From the NCBI GenBank assembly GCA_012515075.1, contig JAAYZC010000010.1, positions 1 to 35,843 of the forward strand: a stretch of 35,843 bases of DNA, read 5' to 3'. The position numbers were made by a program, and so were the translations under genes. This DNA is from Thermoplasmatales archaeon (GTDB taxonomy: Archaea > Thermoplasmatota > Thermoplasmata > Methanomassiliicoccales > Methanomethylophilaceae). This document shows positions 15,520-22,887 of this stretch, piece after piece (positions within the stretch are counted from its first letter, which is position 1; each line of letters begins with the position of its first letter). The notes beneath the pieces were generated by a model. It saw only the letters and a list, made by a program, of their open reading frames with translations, was not told the origin of the DNA and did no database searches.

Positions 15520-16470
15520 TCACTCGAAGTCCTCGGGAACGCCCGAGGACCTCAGACCCATGTCGAAGCATCCTATGGCAGCCACCGCGCCGATGACACC
15601 CTTGGTGCCCGTTACGTCTATGACCTGGACGCCGTTCCTCCCGGCAACGGCCAGCGCATCCTCCTCTGTGAAAAGGGTGCTCTTGGCCTCCCAACCGAAC
15701 CTGGAGAGCTCCTCGGGTATGCGTAGTCCCTTGAACACAGTGGCCACGGTGTCCTGGGAAAAGGAATCGGATCTTATGAACTCGGTGCAGTACTCGATGA
15801 GCTCGGGGACCTCTTCCTCCTTCACGGCGAAGGAGACCGCTGCGGAGCAGCAGTTCGTGGTCTTGTTGGGAGCTTTTGGATTCAGCTGTACGATCTTGTG
15901 GTCCAGGAATCTCCCTACGGGGGACTGCCTGCCCAGCTTCATGGCCGTGACCCATGTGGCCCCCTTCTCGCGGGTGTCCGTGTCATCCATTCCCACGATC
16001 ACCCTCACCATCCTCGGGGTGACGATTTCGACCTGCAGGTGGTTCGCCCCCCCTATCTTGTAGCCGTCCGGATAGACGGTCTCTATTACATCCCTGCACT
16101 GGGGAAGGCATGCGCCCACACCGACGCTGGCCCCGGCGAGGCCCGCCCAGGTGGTCCTGACCCTGTCGCCGTCCACCCTGAGGGCGCTCACGCCCTGGCC
16201 GCCCAGTTCCGCGGACACGGGTCCGAAGTTCAGGGGCCTCTCCCCTATGATCGTGTCCATTATTATGGTGTATCCGTCCACACGGATGTCGGTTATGATG
16301 CCCCCTGTGCGTTTCCTGTTGACCACGTCCCATTCTATGGGCCCCCTGGAGATGCACCTCTCCACGATCTGGGCGACACCGTTCTCCTCGTCGACCAGGG
16401 TGTAGAGTCCTTGGCAGAAGAGGTCCCCGTATTTGGCGCGCACCTCGTCCGGCCTTATTATCTGAGGCAT
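15520..16470 (-). CDS. Methanogenesis marker protein 11 (TiaS-like GxDDTDT domain)
   Basis: A 316-residue protein matching the methanogen-specific marker family 11: an early LVDEENGVAQIVERC stretch, IEWDVVNRKRTGG, and VGMDDTDTREKGATW at about residues 159-173. The DDTDT segment is the ATP/nucleotide-handling motif also found in TiaS, which modifies the wobble C of tRNA-Ile2, so a nucleotide-dependent reaction on RNA or a cofactor is possible (inference). The family is found almost only in methanogens, and its role is not established as far as I know. It lies 4 nt after the RNA 2'-phosphotransferase gene and 4 nt before uppS. It supports a methanogen host. Confidence 0.82.
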   Translation of the reverse strand: MPQIIRPDEVRAKYGDLFCQGLYTLVDEENGVAQIVERCISRGPIEWDVVNRKRTGGIITDIRVDGYTIIMDTIIGERPLNFGPVSAELGGQGVSALRVDGDRVRTTWAGLAGASVGVGACLPQCRDVIETVYPDGYKIGGANHLQVEIVTPRMVRVIVGMDDTDTREKGATWVTAMKLGRQSPVGRFLDHKIVQLNPKAPNKTTNCCSAAVSFAVKEEEVPELIEYCTEFIRSDSFSQDTVATVFKGLRIPEELSRFGWEAKSTLFTEEDALAVAGRNGVQVIDVTGTKGVIGAVAAIGCFDMGLRSSGVPEDFE

Positions 16471-16474
16471 CCGA

Positions 16475-17116
16475 TCATTCTCCCTCTTCCTCGTGGGCCA
16501 TGCGCAGGCACTCCGCCGGCACCTGCCTGCAGAGGAAGACCGTCTTGGCGGCCCTGCATATGCTGAACCCGCGGTCTATGCAGGACACCGTGTCGATCGC
16601 GAGTATGACGGGGTCTTCCACGCGGACAGACCCCGCCCGGAACGCGTCGTTGTACGTCAGGGAGAGATGGACCATTGACCTGTCGGAAGGAAGAAGACCC
16701 ACCTCCAGTATTATGTCGGCCTCCTCCGGAGTGGTGGGGTAGAACAACTCTTCGGGCACCCCGTCCGTCGGAAGTTTGAGATCGAGTTTTATGGTGTGCC
16801 CGTAGGTGGCCCTTACGGCCGAACCGCCGGTCTGGTACCTGCCTTTCGGATCTGTCTCCACCAGGGCCTCTATGTGATGCGGCCTCAGCCAGCCCATGCG
16901 GGGGTTGTGCTCCTTGGTCACGGAAACTATGTCGCGGATCTCCACGAAACCCTGTTCATCCATGTCCAGGTCGAACCTGCCGTGTCTCAGTATTCCCGCA
17001 AGTGTCCTTCCGAGCTTCTCGACCTCGAAGTCGCTCATGAGGAACTTCCCCTCTTCGCCGCAATAAGGGCACGTCTCGTCACGGAAGTATCCGTGTTCGC
17101 TGCACTCTCTGATCAT
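16475..17116 (-). CDS. kptA: RNA 2'-phosphotransferase Tpt1/KptA with N-terminal zinc-ribbon-like segment
   Basis: A 213-residue protein of the Tpt1/KptA family, which removes a 2'-phosphate from RNA using NAD+. An N-terminal segment with C5, H8, C16 and C19 may bind zinc, as in other archaeal members. Family motifs are LGRTLAGILRHG (usual KxLSxxLRH), VRATYGHTIKLD (usual IRxxxGHS) and VHLSLTYNDAF. The usual LYHGT reads LFYPT at residues 124-128, so one active-site histidine is missing and activity could be altered. ATG 17116 has GGAGG 7 nt upstream; the open frame extends further but overlaps folD. Second gene of the folD operon, 17 nt after the folD stop. Confidence 0.86.
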   Translation of the reverse strand: MIRECSEHGYFRDETCPYCGEEGKFLMSDFEVEKLGRTLAGILRHGRFDLDMDEQGFVEIRDIVSVTKEHNPRMGWLRPHHIEALVETDPKGRYQTGGSAVRATYGHTIKLDLKLPTDGVPEELFYPTTPEEADIILEVGLLPSDRSMVHLSLTYNDAFRAGSVRVEDPVILAIDTVSCIDRGFSICRAAKTVFLCRQVPAECLRMAHEEEGE

Positions 17117-17133
17117 GTTCTGCCTCCGTTTGA

Positions 17134-18015
17134 TTATGGATTTGCCCTCTCCGCGGCCCTGACGGCATTGGCCATCAGCATGCATATCGTCATCGGCCCC
17201 ACCCCGCCCGGAACAGGGGTTATCGCGGATGCGACCTCCCTGACGCTTTCGAAGTCCACATCCCCTGCAAGCCTATATCCCTTGGGATGCGAGGGGTCCT
17301 CCACCCTGCTTGTCCCCACATCTATGACCGTCGCGCCTTCCTTCACCATGTCGGCGGTCACGAATCCTGGCTTCCCCATGGCGACTATCAATATATCCGC
17401 CTGACGGGTCATGGAAGGAAGGTCCCTCGTCCGGGAGTGGACCAGAGTTACGGTGGAATCCGCACCTTCGCCTTTCTGCATCATGATCGCGGCCATCGGT
17501 TTGCCGACGATGTTGCTCCTCCCCACGACCACCACGTGCTTGCCGGAGGTCTCCACCCCGGAGCGCACCAGCATCTGCTGCACTCCCGCGGGCGTCGCCG
17601 GGAGGAATTCGGGGTTGCCTATCAGGACCCTCCCCACGTTGGCCGGGTGGAAGCAGTCCACGTCCTTTCTCATGTCTATCGCCGCTATCACGGCTTCCTC
17701 GTCTATGTGCGCGGGGAGAGGGAGCTGTATCAGGAACCCGTGGACGGATGGATCCCCGTTCAGCTCGGCGACCTTCTGAAGCAGTTCCTCCTGACTTGTG
17801 CGGGCGGGCATTATGCACGTGACAGAATGCATCCCGAGCTCCTCGCACTTCCTGCCCTTCATCCTTACGTAGGTCTGGGATGCCGGGTCGTCCCCTACGA
17901 GCACCACTGCAAGGCCGGGGGTCACGCCCTTCGATCTCAGGACCTCTATCCTGGACCTGAGCTCTGCGTATATCTCCTCGGAAACATCCTTGCCAAGAAT
18001 CAATCTAGCTGACAA
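17134..18015 (-). CDS. folD: Bifunctional methylene-THF dehydrogenase / methenyl-THF cyclohydrolase FolD
   Basis: A 293-residue cytoplasmic enzyme interconverting 5,10-methylene-, methenyl- and 10-formyl-tetrahydrofolate with NAD(P). All family motifs are present: the catalytic Tyr49 and Lys53 (SQTYVRMKGRKCEELG), GFLIQLPLP, KDVDCFHPANVGRV, VVVGRSNIVGKPMA and ITPVPGGVGPMTICML. No ATG lies near the conserved start. I chose TTG 18015, which has GGTGA 4 nt upstream and a TATA box (18047-18056) about 36 bp upstream. The longer frame upstream contains the TATA box and is not credible. FolD is a bacterial-type folate enzyme, in keeping with a methanogen that handles one-carbon units on tetrahydrofolate and not only on tetrahydromethanopterin. 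Confidence 0.94.
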   Translation of the reverse strand: MSARLILGKDVSEEIYAELRSRIEVLRSKGVTPGLAVVLVGDDPASQTYVRMKGRKCEELGMHSVTCIMPARTSQEELLQKVAELNGDPSVHGFLIQLPLPAHIDEEAVIAAIDMRKDVDCFHPANVGRVLIGNPEFLPATPAGVQQMLVRSGVETSGKHVVVVGRSNIVGKPMAAIMMQKGEGADSTVTLVHSRTRDLPSMTRQADILIVAMGKPGFVTADMVKEGATVIDVGTSRVEDPSHPKGYRLAGDVDFESVREVASAITPVPGGVGPMTICMLMANAVRAAERANP

Positions 18016-18046
18016 ACCGTCACCGAGCGGAAATAAGGTCCAGTTT

Positions 18047-18056
18047 CTATATATTT
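18047..18056 (-). promoter_or_regulatory. TATA box of the folD-tpt1-mmp11-uppS-rSAM operon
   Basis: The minus strand reads AAATATATAG. A start about 26 bp downstream (near 18025) would leave a 10-nt leader carrying GGTGA before the TTG start of folD. The box lies just past the stop codon of the upstream deacetylase gene. Confidence 0.55.
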
Positions 18057-18058
18057 GT

Positions 18059-18874
18059 TTAGGGGGTGCCTGACACGGACCCCACGGCATCCGCCGCCCG
18101 GGAGACAGTCTCGGCACGGTATCCCATGTCGAGCAGCCCTTCCAGCACCTTTTTCATGTTCTCGATGTTGCGCTCGATTTCCGGGGTGTCCATGACTCCG
18201 GACGAACGGGATTCGCAGACGTGCCAAGTGTGGGTCGCGAGGACGAACACCCCCTCCAGGACCTCCGATGCCATCCCCAGGTAGTCCTCCGGGGAGCGTC
18301 TGCCCTCGTGCATCGGCCATAAGTAAGCTGAGATCTTCTTCCCGTTACTGTCGGTCCCTTCCGGGACGGGGATCTCGGTGACCCGCCCTCCGGCCACGGT
18401 GTAAGGAATCATGGAAGGCGAAAGGGGCGAATAGCGGGAGGAGTCCACCTTTATGCCGGCATCCGGCAGCGCATCGGATATCCTGTCGGACGGGCGCATG
18501 TAAGGGGCGCGGAAGCTTGTCGCCGACCTCCCGGTGACGTCCCTCACGGCCGCCTTCGCCCGTTCGATTATCGAACGCACGTCATCGTCACCGCAGCGCT
18601 CCAGGTCCTCATGGTCATAGCCGTGCACCCCCACCTCATGGCCGCCGAAGACGGATGGGTCGCCCGCCACCTCCAGCGTCCTCCCCTCCGCGAAGTATGT
18701 GGCGGGAACCCCGATTTCATCCAGCAATCCGGACAGCATGCGTGCCCCGCGTACGGAGGATGAGAATCTGGCATCCGTTCCGGAGCCGCGGTCCAGGGAG
18801 CCCGCCTCGGCCCTGCCCGGGATCGCGAGGTTGACGTCCCTGTCGAAGTCGACCGTGAAACACATGATGCGCAT
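18059..18874 (-). CDS. Polysaccharide deacetylase (NodB-domain) family protein
   Basis: A protein of about 271 residues with a NodB-type metal-dependent deacetylase fold. It shows CFTVDFDRD with the catalytic/metal Asp, the metal-binding HGYDHEDL (His-X3-His), SFRAPYMRPSD and a C-terminal ATHTWHVC with the catalytic His region. No signal peptide or membrane segment is seen, so it is probably cytoplasmic. The substrate is unknown: an N-acetylated sugar or another amide. I chose ATG 18874 because a GATATATC box centred near 18896 puts the transcription start next to it; ATG 18865 is an alternative. It diverges from metV and is followed by folD with its own promoter. Confidence 0.85.
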   Translation of the reverse strand: MRIMCFTVDFDRDVNLAIPGRAEAGSLDRGSGTDARFSSSVRGARMLSGLLDEIGVPATYFAEGRTLEVAGDPSVFGGHEVGVHGYDHEDLERCGDDDVRSIIERAKAAVRDVTGRSATSFRAPYMRPSDRISDALPDAGIKVDSSRYSPLSPSMIPYTVAGGRVTEIPVPEGTDSNGKKISAYLWPMHEGRRSPEDYLGMASEVLEGVFVLATHTWHVCESRSSGVMDTPEIERNIENMKKVLEGLLDMGYRAETVSRAADAVGSVSGTP

Positions 18875-18966
18875 GATGTCCGATGCCTGAAGGAGATATA
18901 TCATGTCTGCGGCCGTGCATTACCATTTTAACGAATCAAAGCATTGGACGGCTTCGAGGCACGTCC

Positions 18967-19638
18967 ATGATCGTAGGCGAACAGAAACCCCCGCGGGAAG
19001 TATTCGATCTCATATCCATCTACGGAGGTGGCAATGTGCTGATCCTCGGTTGCGACTCCTGCGTTTCGGTCAGTCTCGCCGGAGGCAAGGAGGAGGTTAA
19101 GGAGATGATCTCCGCCCTTCAGAGGATATGCGAATCCGAGGGCATGGGATGGACCTTCACCGGGGCTACCGTCAGGAGGCAATGCGAGAAACGCTTCCAC
19201 GGGGAGGTGGCCGATCTGATAGCCGAGAGCGACGTGGTGGTTTCGATGGGATGCGGAGTGGGCGCCCAGGTCCTGGCGGAGAACAACCGCATGAAGAACG
19301 TGGTCCCCGCAGTCAACACATCCAACATGGGGGCCCAGGTCAAACACGGCGTCTTCAAGGAGAAGTGCGTGGGGTGCGGGGACTGCACCATACACCTCAC
19401 CGCGGGCATATGCACGTTGGCGAGATGCGCCAAATCCCTGCAGAACGGGCCCTGCGGCGGATCCATCGATGGGAAATGCGAGGTGGATCCGGACACTGAA
19501 TGCGCCTGGTACCAGATATACGAGGCTCTCAGGCAGAAGGGGCAGACCGAGCTGATGACCCGGGTCATGCCGCCTAAAGACTGGTCCAAGAGCCACAGCA
19601 GAGGCGCCAGGACCGTCAAGAAAGAGGGGAACAGATGA
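18967..19638 (+). CDS. metV: MetV-type methylenetetrahydrofolate reductase partner (zinc/Fe-S, MTHFR C-terminal domain)
   Basis: A 223-residue protein of the MetV / MTHFR C-terminal family found with MetF in acetogens and some archaea. The first part holds VLILGCDSCVSVSLAGG and VVSMGCGVGAQVLAE. The C-terminal cysteine-rich section has EKCVGCGDC, a further ICTLARC, NGPCGGSIDGKCE and ECAW, giving at least nine cysteines for iron-sulfur and zinc sites. In acetogens MetV is the electron-transferring small subunit that MetF needs for methylene-THF reduction. ATG 18967 has GAGG about 8 nt upstream. It overlaps metF by 4 nt (ATGA), which supports a MetVF complex. Confidence 0.9.
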   Translation: MIVGEQKPPREVFDLISIYGGGNVLILGCDSCVSVSLAGGKEEVKEMISALQRICESEGMGWTFTGATVRRQCEKRFHGEVADLIAESDVVVSMGCGVGAQVLAENNRMKNVVPAVNTSNMGAQVKHGVFKEKCVGCGDCTIHLTAGICTLARCAKSLQNGPCGGSIDGKCEVDPDTECAWYQIYEALRQKGQTELMTRVMPPKDWSKSHSRGARTVKKEGNR

Positions 19639-20552
19639 CCGGCAGCCTCCTGAAGGAGAAACTGGAACGCGGGGAGTTCGCGGTCACCGCGGAGATAGGT
19701 CCTCCGAAATCGGCCAGCGGAGAGGACATACTCGCAAGGGCCAAGATGATCAAGGGATGCGCCGACGCCTACAACATAACGGACAACCAGACGGCGACCG
19801 TGAGACTCTCCAGCCTGGCGGGTTCGGTCTTCATAATGAAGGAGGGGATGGAACCCATACTGCAGATGACCTGCAGGGACCGGAACCGCATCGCCCTGCA
19901 ATCCGACGTCCTGGGTGCCAACGCCCTGGGCATACGCAACATCCTGTGCCTGTCCGGGGACCACCAGTGCTTCGGGAACCAGCCGGACACGAAGAACGTC
20001 TACGACGTGGATTCGACACAGGAGATTATGATATTCAAGAGGATGAGGGATGAGGGGACCCTTTGGAGCGGGGACAGGCTGAAGGTCGCTCCGGACCTCT
20101 ATCTGGGTGCCGTCTCCAACCCCTTCGGAGACCCCCGTGAGATGCACGTCATGAGATTGAGGAACAAGGTCTCGGCGGGAGCGCAGTTCATACAGACACA
20201 ATCGGTCTTCGACCTGGACGCATTCGAATCCTGGGTATCCGAGGTCAGGAGGGACGTTTCCCTGAAAGACGTGAAGATACTAGCCGGGATGCTGCCACTC
20301 AGGACCCTGAAGGCGGCCAGGTACATGGCGGAGAGCGTCCCCGGGACCTGCGTGCCTCCCGAGATCGTTAGGAGGATGGCTGCCGCACCCGACGAGGAGA
20401 AGGAGGGGCAGAGGATAGCCTCGGAGATACTTGACGGCATAAGGGACATGAAGGGGGTCTCGGGAGTGCATATCATGCCCGTTAACTGGTACTCCGCGGT
20501 CAGACCCCTTCTGGAGAGGGCGGGACTCCTTACAGGTCACTCCCTCAGGTAA
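19635..20552 (+). CDS. metF: Methylenetetrahydrofolate reductase, catalytic subunit MetF
   Basis: A 305-residue flavoenzyme with the MTHFR TIM-barrel. It reduces 5,10-methylene-THF to 5-methyl-THF. Family marks are FAVTAEIGPPKSAS near the start, AYNITDNQTATVRLS, ILQMTCRDRNR, NILCLSGDHQ and AGAQFIQTQSVFD. The enzyme is of the short form that works with MetV, with which it overlaps (ATGA). The last 16 bp overlap the end of the convergent acsE-like gene. Together with FolD and the AcsE-like protein it supplies and uses methyl-THF. Confidence 0.94.
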   Translation: MTGSLLKEKLERGEFAVTAEIGPPKSASGEDILARAKMIKGCADAYNITDNQTATVRLSSLAGSVFIMKEGMEPILQMTCRDRNRIALQSDVLGANALGIRNILCLSGDHQCFGNQPDTKNVYDVDSTQEIMIFKRMRDEGTLWSGDRLKVAPDLYLGAVSNPFGDPREMHVMRLRNKVSAGAQFIQTQSVFDLDAFESWVSEVRRDVSLKDVKILAGMLPLRTLKAARYMAESVPGTCVPPEIVRRMAAAPDEEKEGQRIASEILDGIRDMKGVSGVHIMPVNWYSAVRPLLERAGLLTGHSLR

Positions 20553-21316
20553 TCGGCGCAGTATAGACTGCTGCCCAGCAGCACATCGGCTGTCTTGGCG
20601 GCCTCCATCAGCGCCCGGTCCTCGGGATCGGCTATGGCGGCCGTCAGACCCGCGCCGGCCAGCATCGCCAGGTAGGTCCTGTTTAGAAGGGACCTGTCAT
20701 TGGCGCCGTTAGATACGTTGCTGAGCCCGACGATGGTCCTGGGAGACGGATCGTTCATGGCCTGGAACATCTTTACCGCCTCGATCACCTTCCTGCCCTG
20801 GTCCTGGGCGGCCGACACAGGAAGCACCAGCGGGTCTAGCAGAACCCTCTCGGGCGATACTCCCAGATCCATGGCCGTCGTCATCATGAGCATCGCCATC
20901 TCCGCGCGGCTGTCGGCGTCGTTGGGTATGCCCTTCTCATCCATCGTCAGGCAGATTATGTCCGCATCGTGATCCGCCGCAAGGGGGAAAAGGGCCCCCA
21001 TCTTGGCGGCCTCGGCTGTGGTGGAGTTGATGATTACGGGGTTGTCGCATGCCTCCAGGCCTGCCTGCATCGTCCTTAACCCCGGCGAGTCTATGCACAG
21101 GGGCAGGTCCGTCACCTCCTGAACCGTCCTGACCAGCCATTGCATGGTCTCGGGGCCGTCGGAGCCCCTCCCCGGACCTATGTTGATATCGAGGGCGTCC
21201 GCCCCGCACTCCATCTGCCTAAGGACCGCCTTCTGTATCGCGGAAGCGTCCCTGGAGTCTATGGCTCCGCCTATGGACCTGAAGAGCCCGTTTATCCTCT
21301 CGCTTACTATGAACAT
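20537..21316 (-). CDS. acsE: AcsE-like methyltetrahydrofolate:corrinoid protein methyltransferase
   Basis: A 259-residue pterin-binding TIM-barrel. By eye it aligns throughout with AcsE of acetogens, which moves the methyl group of methyl-THF to the cobalt of a corrinoid iron-sulfur protein. Shared stretches are ERINGLF, ECGADALDINIGP, CIDSPGLRTMQAGL, INSTTAE, DPLVLPVSAAQD, TIVGLSNVSNG and LLNRTYLAM. Key polar residues D76, N97, D161 and N200 are at the expected places, N200 matching the catalytic Asn of AcsE. A TATA palindrome 26 bp upstream suggests a leaderless start at ATG 21316. No corrinoid protein or CO dehydrogenase/acetyl-CoA synthase gene is in this window, so the methyl acceptor is unknown. 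MtrH is a more distant relative. Confidence 0.88.
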   Translation of the reverse strand: MFIVSERINGLFRSIGGAIDSRDASAIQKAVLRQMECGADALDINIGPGRGSDGPETMQWLVRTVQEVTDLPLCIDSPGLRTMQAGLEACDNPVIINSTTAEAAKMGALFPLAADHDADIICLTMDEKGIPNDADSRAEMAMLMMTTAMDLGVSPERVLLDPLVLPVSAAQDQGRKVIEAVKMFQAMNDPSPRTIVGLSNVSNGANDRSLLNRTYLAMLAGAGLTAAIADPEDRALMEAAKTADVLLGSSLYCADYLRE

Positions 21317-21335
21317 GGCCTACCCAATCCGGTGC

Positions 21336-21347
21336 GTTTAATTAAAC
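21336..21347 (-). promoter_or_regulatory. TATA box of the acsE-like gene inside a 12-bp perfect palindrome
   Basis: GTTTAATTAAAC is a perfect palindrome centred about 26 bp before the ATG at 21316. This is the expected archaeal TATA-to-start distance for a leaderless mRNA. It lies in the 53-bp gap after deoA and gives the gene its own promoter. Confidence 0.5.
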
Positions 21348-21360
21348 CCGTCAGTCGGGT
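21346..21360 (-). terminator. Short hairpin followed by T-rich tract after deoA
   Basis: On the minus strand ACCCG-ACTGA-CGGGT forms a perfect 5-bp stem with a 5-nt loop, followed at once by TTTAATTAAA. It begins 9 nt after the AMP phosphorylase stop codon. It may separate the AMP/RuBisCO transcript from acsE. The T tract is shared with the acsE TATA element. Confidence 0.4.
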
Positions 21361-21369
21361 ACTCCGGAA

Positions 21370-22887
21370 TCACTCCCTCACGGATACCGAGGTGAACTTC
21401 TTGATCAGCATCCCCTCGATCTGCAGCGGCTGCAGTCTCACCGCGATGTCACGGGCCCTCTGCGCCTTGGACTCCACTTCGGCGTATATCTGGAAGAGGA
21501 CATCGCCCCTCTCCACCCGCTGGCCCTTCTTCCTGAGCAGCAGTATGCCTGCGCCCTTGTCCGAGGGAGAGCCCGCCGCCCTTGCGATGGACACCAGATC
21601 CTTGTTGTTCACCGAATGCACGTATCCCGCCTTGGTCGAGAAGACCTCCACCATGTGCTTACCGGGTTCCAGGTCCTCGGACTTTATATCGTAGTTGCCT
21701 CCCTGGGCGGCCACGATCTCCCTGAACTTCTTCATGGCCGCACCGGATTCGAGAATCCTCCTGGCCTCCGCGGAGCCGTTGGGTATCCCGCCCATCTCCA
21801 GTATTATGCCGGCGAGGTCGCAGGATTTCTCCACCACGCTTGAGGGGTGTTTCTGGCCCTCGAGGATGCGTATGCATTCCCTGGCCTCCAGCTTCGGGCC
21901 TATGGCGTTGCCCACCGGCTGGTCCGCATAGGTTATGGCGCATTCGACGTGGATCCCGAGCCTTTCGCCGATGTCCATGAAGTCCCTGGCGTAGCCCTTT
22001 GCCTCGTCTATGGTCTTGACCTTCGTTCCGGTTCCGGTAGGTATGTCCACGAGAAGATGCGTGGCGCTTATGGCCATCTTCTTGGACATTATGGATGCGA
22101 TCATCTGGGCCCGGGGGTTTATACCGAGCGGGTACTCGACCTTTATCACCATGTCGTCGACCGGGGCCAGGTTCATGGAGCCTCCCCAGGCCAGCACCCC
22201 TCCGGTCTCCTCCGCGATGCTCTTCAGCGTGTTGGCGTCCAGCTCCACGTCGCAGAACGTCTCCACGAAGTCGGACGTTCCGCAGGCGCTGCTGATCGCG
22301 CGCGAGGATGTCTTGGGGAGCATGAGGCCCGCGGCCGCCACGATCGAGACCACGATGGGCGTGACCTTGTTGCCGGGGACGCCCCCTATGCTGTGGAAGT
22401 CGAAGACCGGGGACCTGTCGAATATGACCCTGTCCCCGGTGTCGACCATGGCCTGGGTGAAATACGCTATCTCCTCGGAATCCATGCCGTTGATGTAGAG
22501 GGAGGTCAGCCAGGCGGATATCTCTATCTTGGCCAGCTTCCCGTCCCTTATGTCGAAGACGATATTGCGTATCTCCTCCTTGCTGAGCTTCTCGCCGTCC
22601 ATCTTCTTCCTTATGCCCCTGACCGAGTCGGGCTTCGCGGAGTAGACCACGTTGACCTCGTCACCGCAGGCCGCGCCCAGCGAATCGATGAGGGAATCGG
22701 GCATCTTCACCTCCCCCCTCTCGACAAGGGTGTCGGAGCGGTTCACCAGGGCCGTGGCCGATCTGGCGGGCCCGTCGATGCGCACCCGGTCATTCTCCTT
22801 GACCCCTAGCTCTATGCAGTCGTCGTCGTGCAGGAGCACGATGGGCTCCGATGCGTCTATGTCCAGATGCGATATTCTCAGCTTCAT
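21370..22887 (-). CDS. deoA: AMP phosphorylase (archaeal nucleoside phosphorylase-family DeoA)
   Basis: A 505-residue enzyme that phosphorolyses AMP (also CMP and UMP) to the base plus ribose-1,5-bisphosphate. The first about 90 residues form the extra N-terminal domain typical of archaeal AMP phosphorylases. The pyrimidine-phosphorylase core follows: FHSIGGVPGNKVTPI at 164-178, PKTSSRAISSACGTSDFVET at 191-210, SMNLAPVDDM and DIPTGTGTKVKT. The C-terminal PYNP domain ends near the stop. ATG 22887 overlaps the rbcL stop (ATGA) and gives the normal length. The open frame runs on far upstream, but that part is the antisense frame of rbcL. It is the first enzyme of the AMP pathway, with the other two just upstream. 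Confidence 0.95.
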   Translation of the reverse strand: MKLRISHLDIDASEPIVLLHDDDCIELGVKENDRVRIDGPARSATALVNRSDTLVERGEVKMPDSLIDSLGAACGDEVNVVYSAKPDSVRGIRKKMDGEKLSKEEIRNIVFDIRDGKLAKIEISAWLTSLYINGMDSEEIAYFTQAMVDTGDRVIFDRSPVFDFHSIGGVPGNKVTPIVVSIVAAAGLMLPKTSSRAISSACGTSDFVETFCDVELDANTLKSIAEETGGVLAWGGSMNLAPVDDMVIKVEYPLGINPRAQMIASIMSKKMAISATHLLVDIPTGTGTKVKTIDEAKGYARDFMDIGERLGIHVECAITYADQPVGNAIGPKLEARECIRILEGQKHPSSVVEKSCDLAGIILEMGGIPNGSAEARRILESGAAMKKFREIVAAQGGNYDIKSEDLEPGKHMVEVFSTKAGYVHSVNNKDLVSIARAAGSPSDKGAGILLLRKKGQRVERGDVLFQIYAEVESKAQRARDIAVRLQPLQIEGMLIKKFTSVSVRE

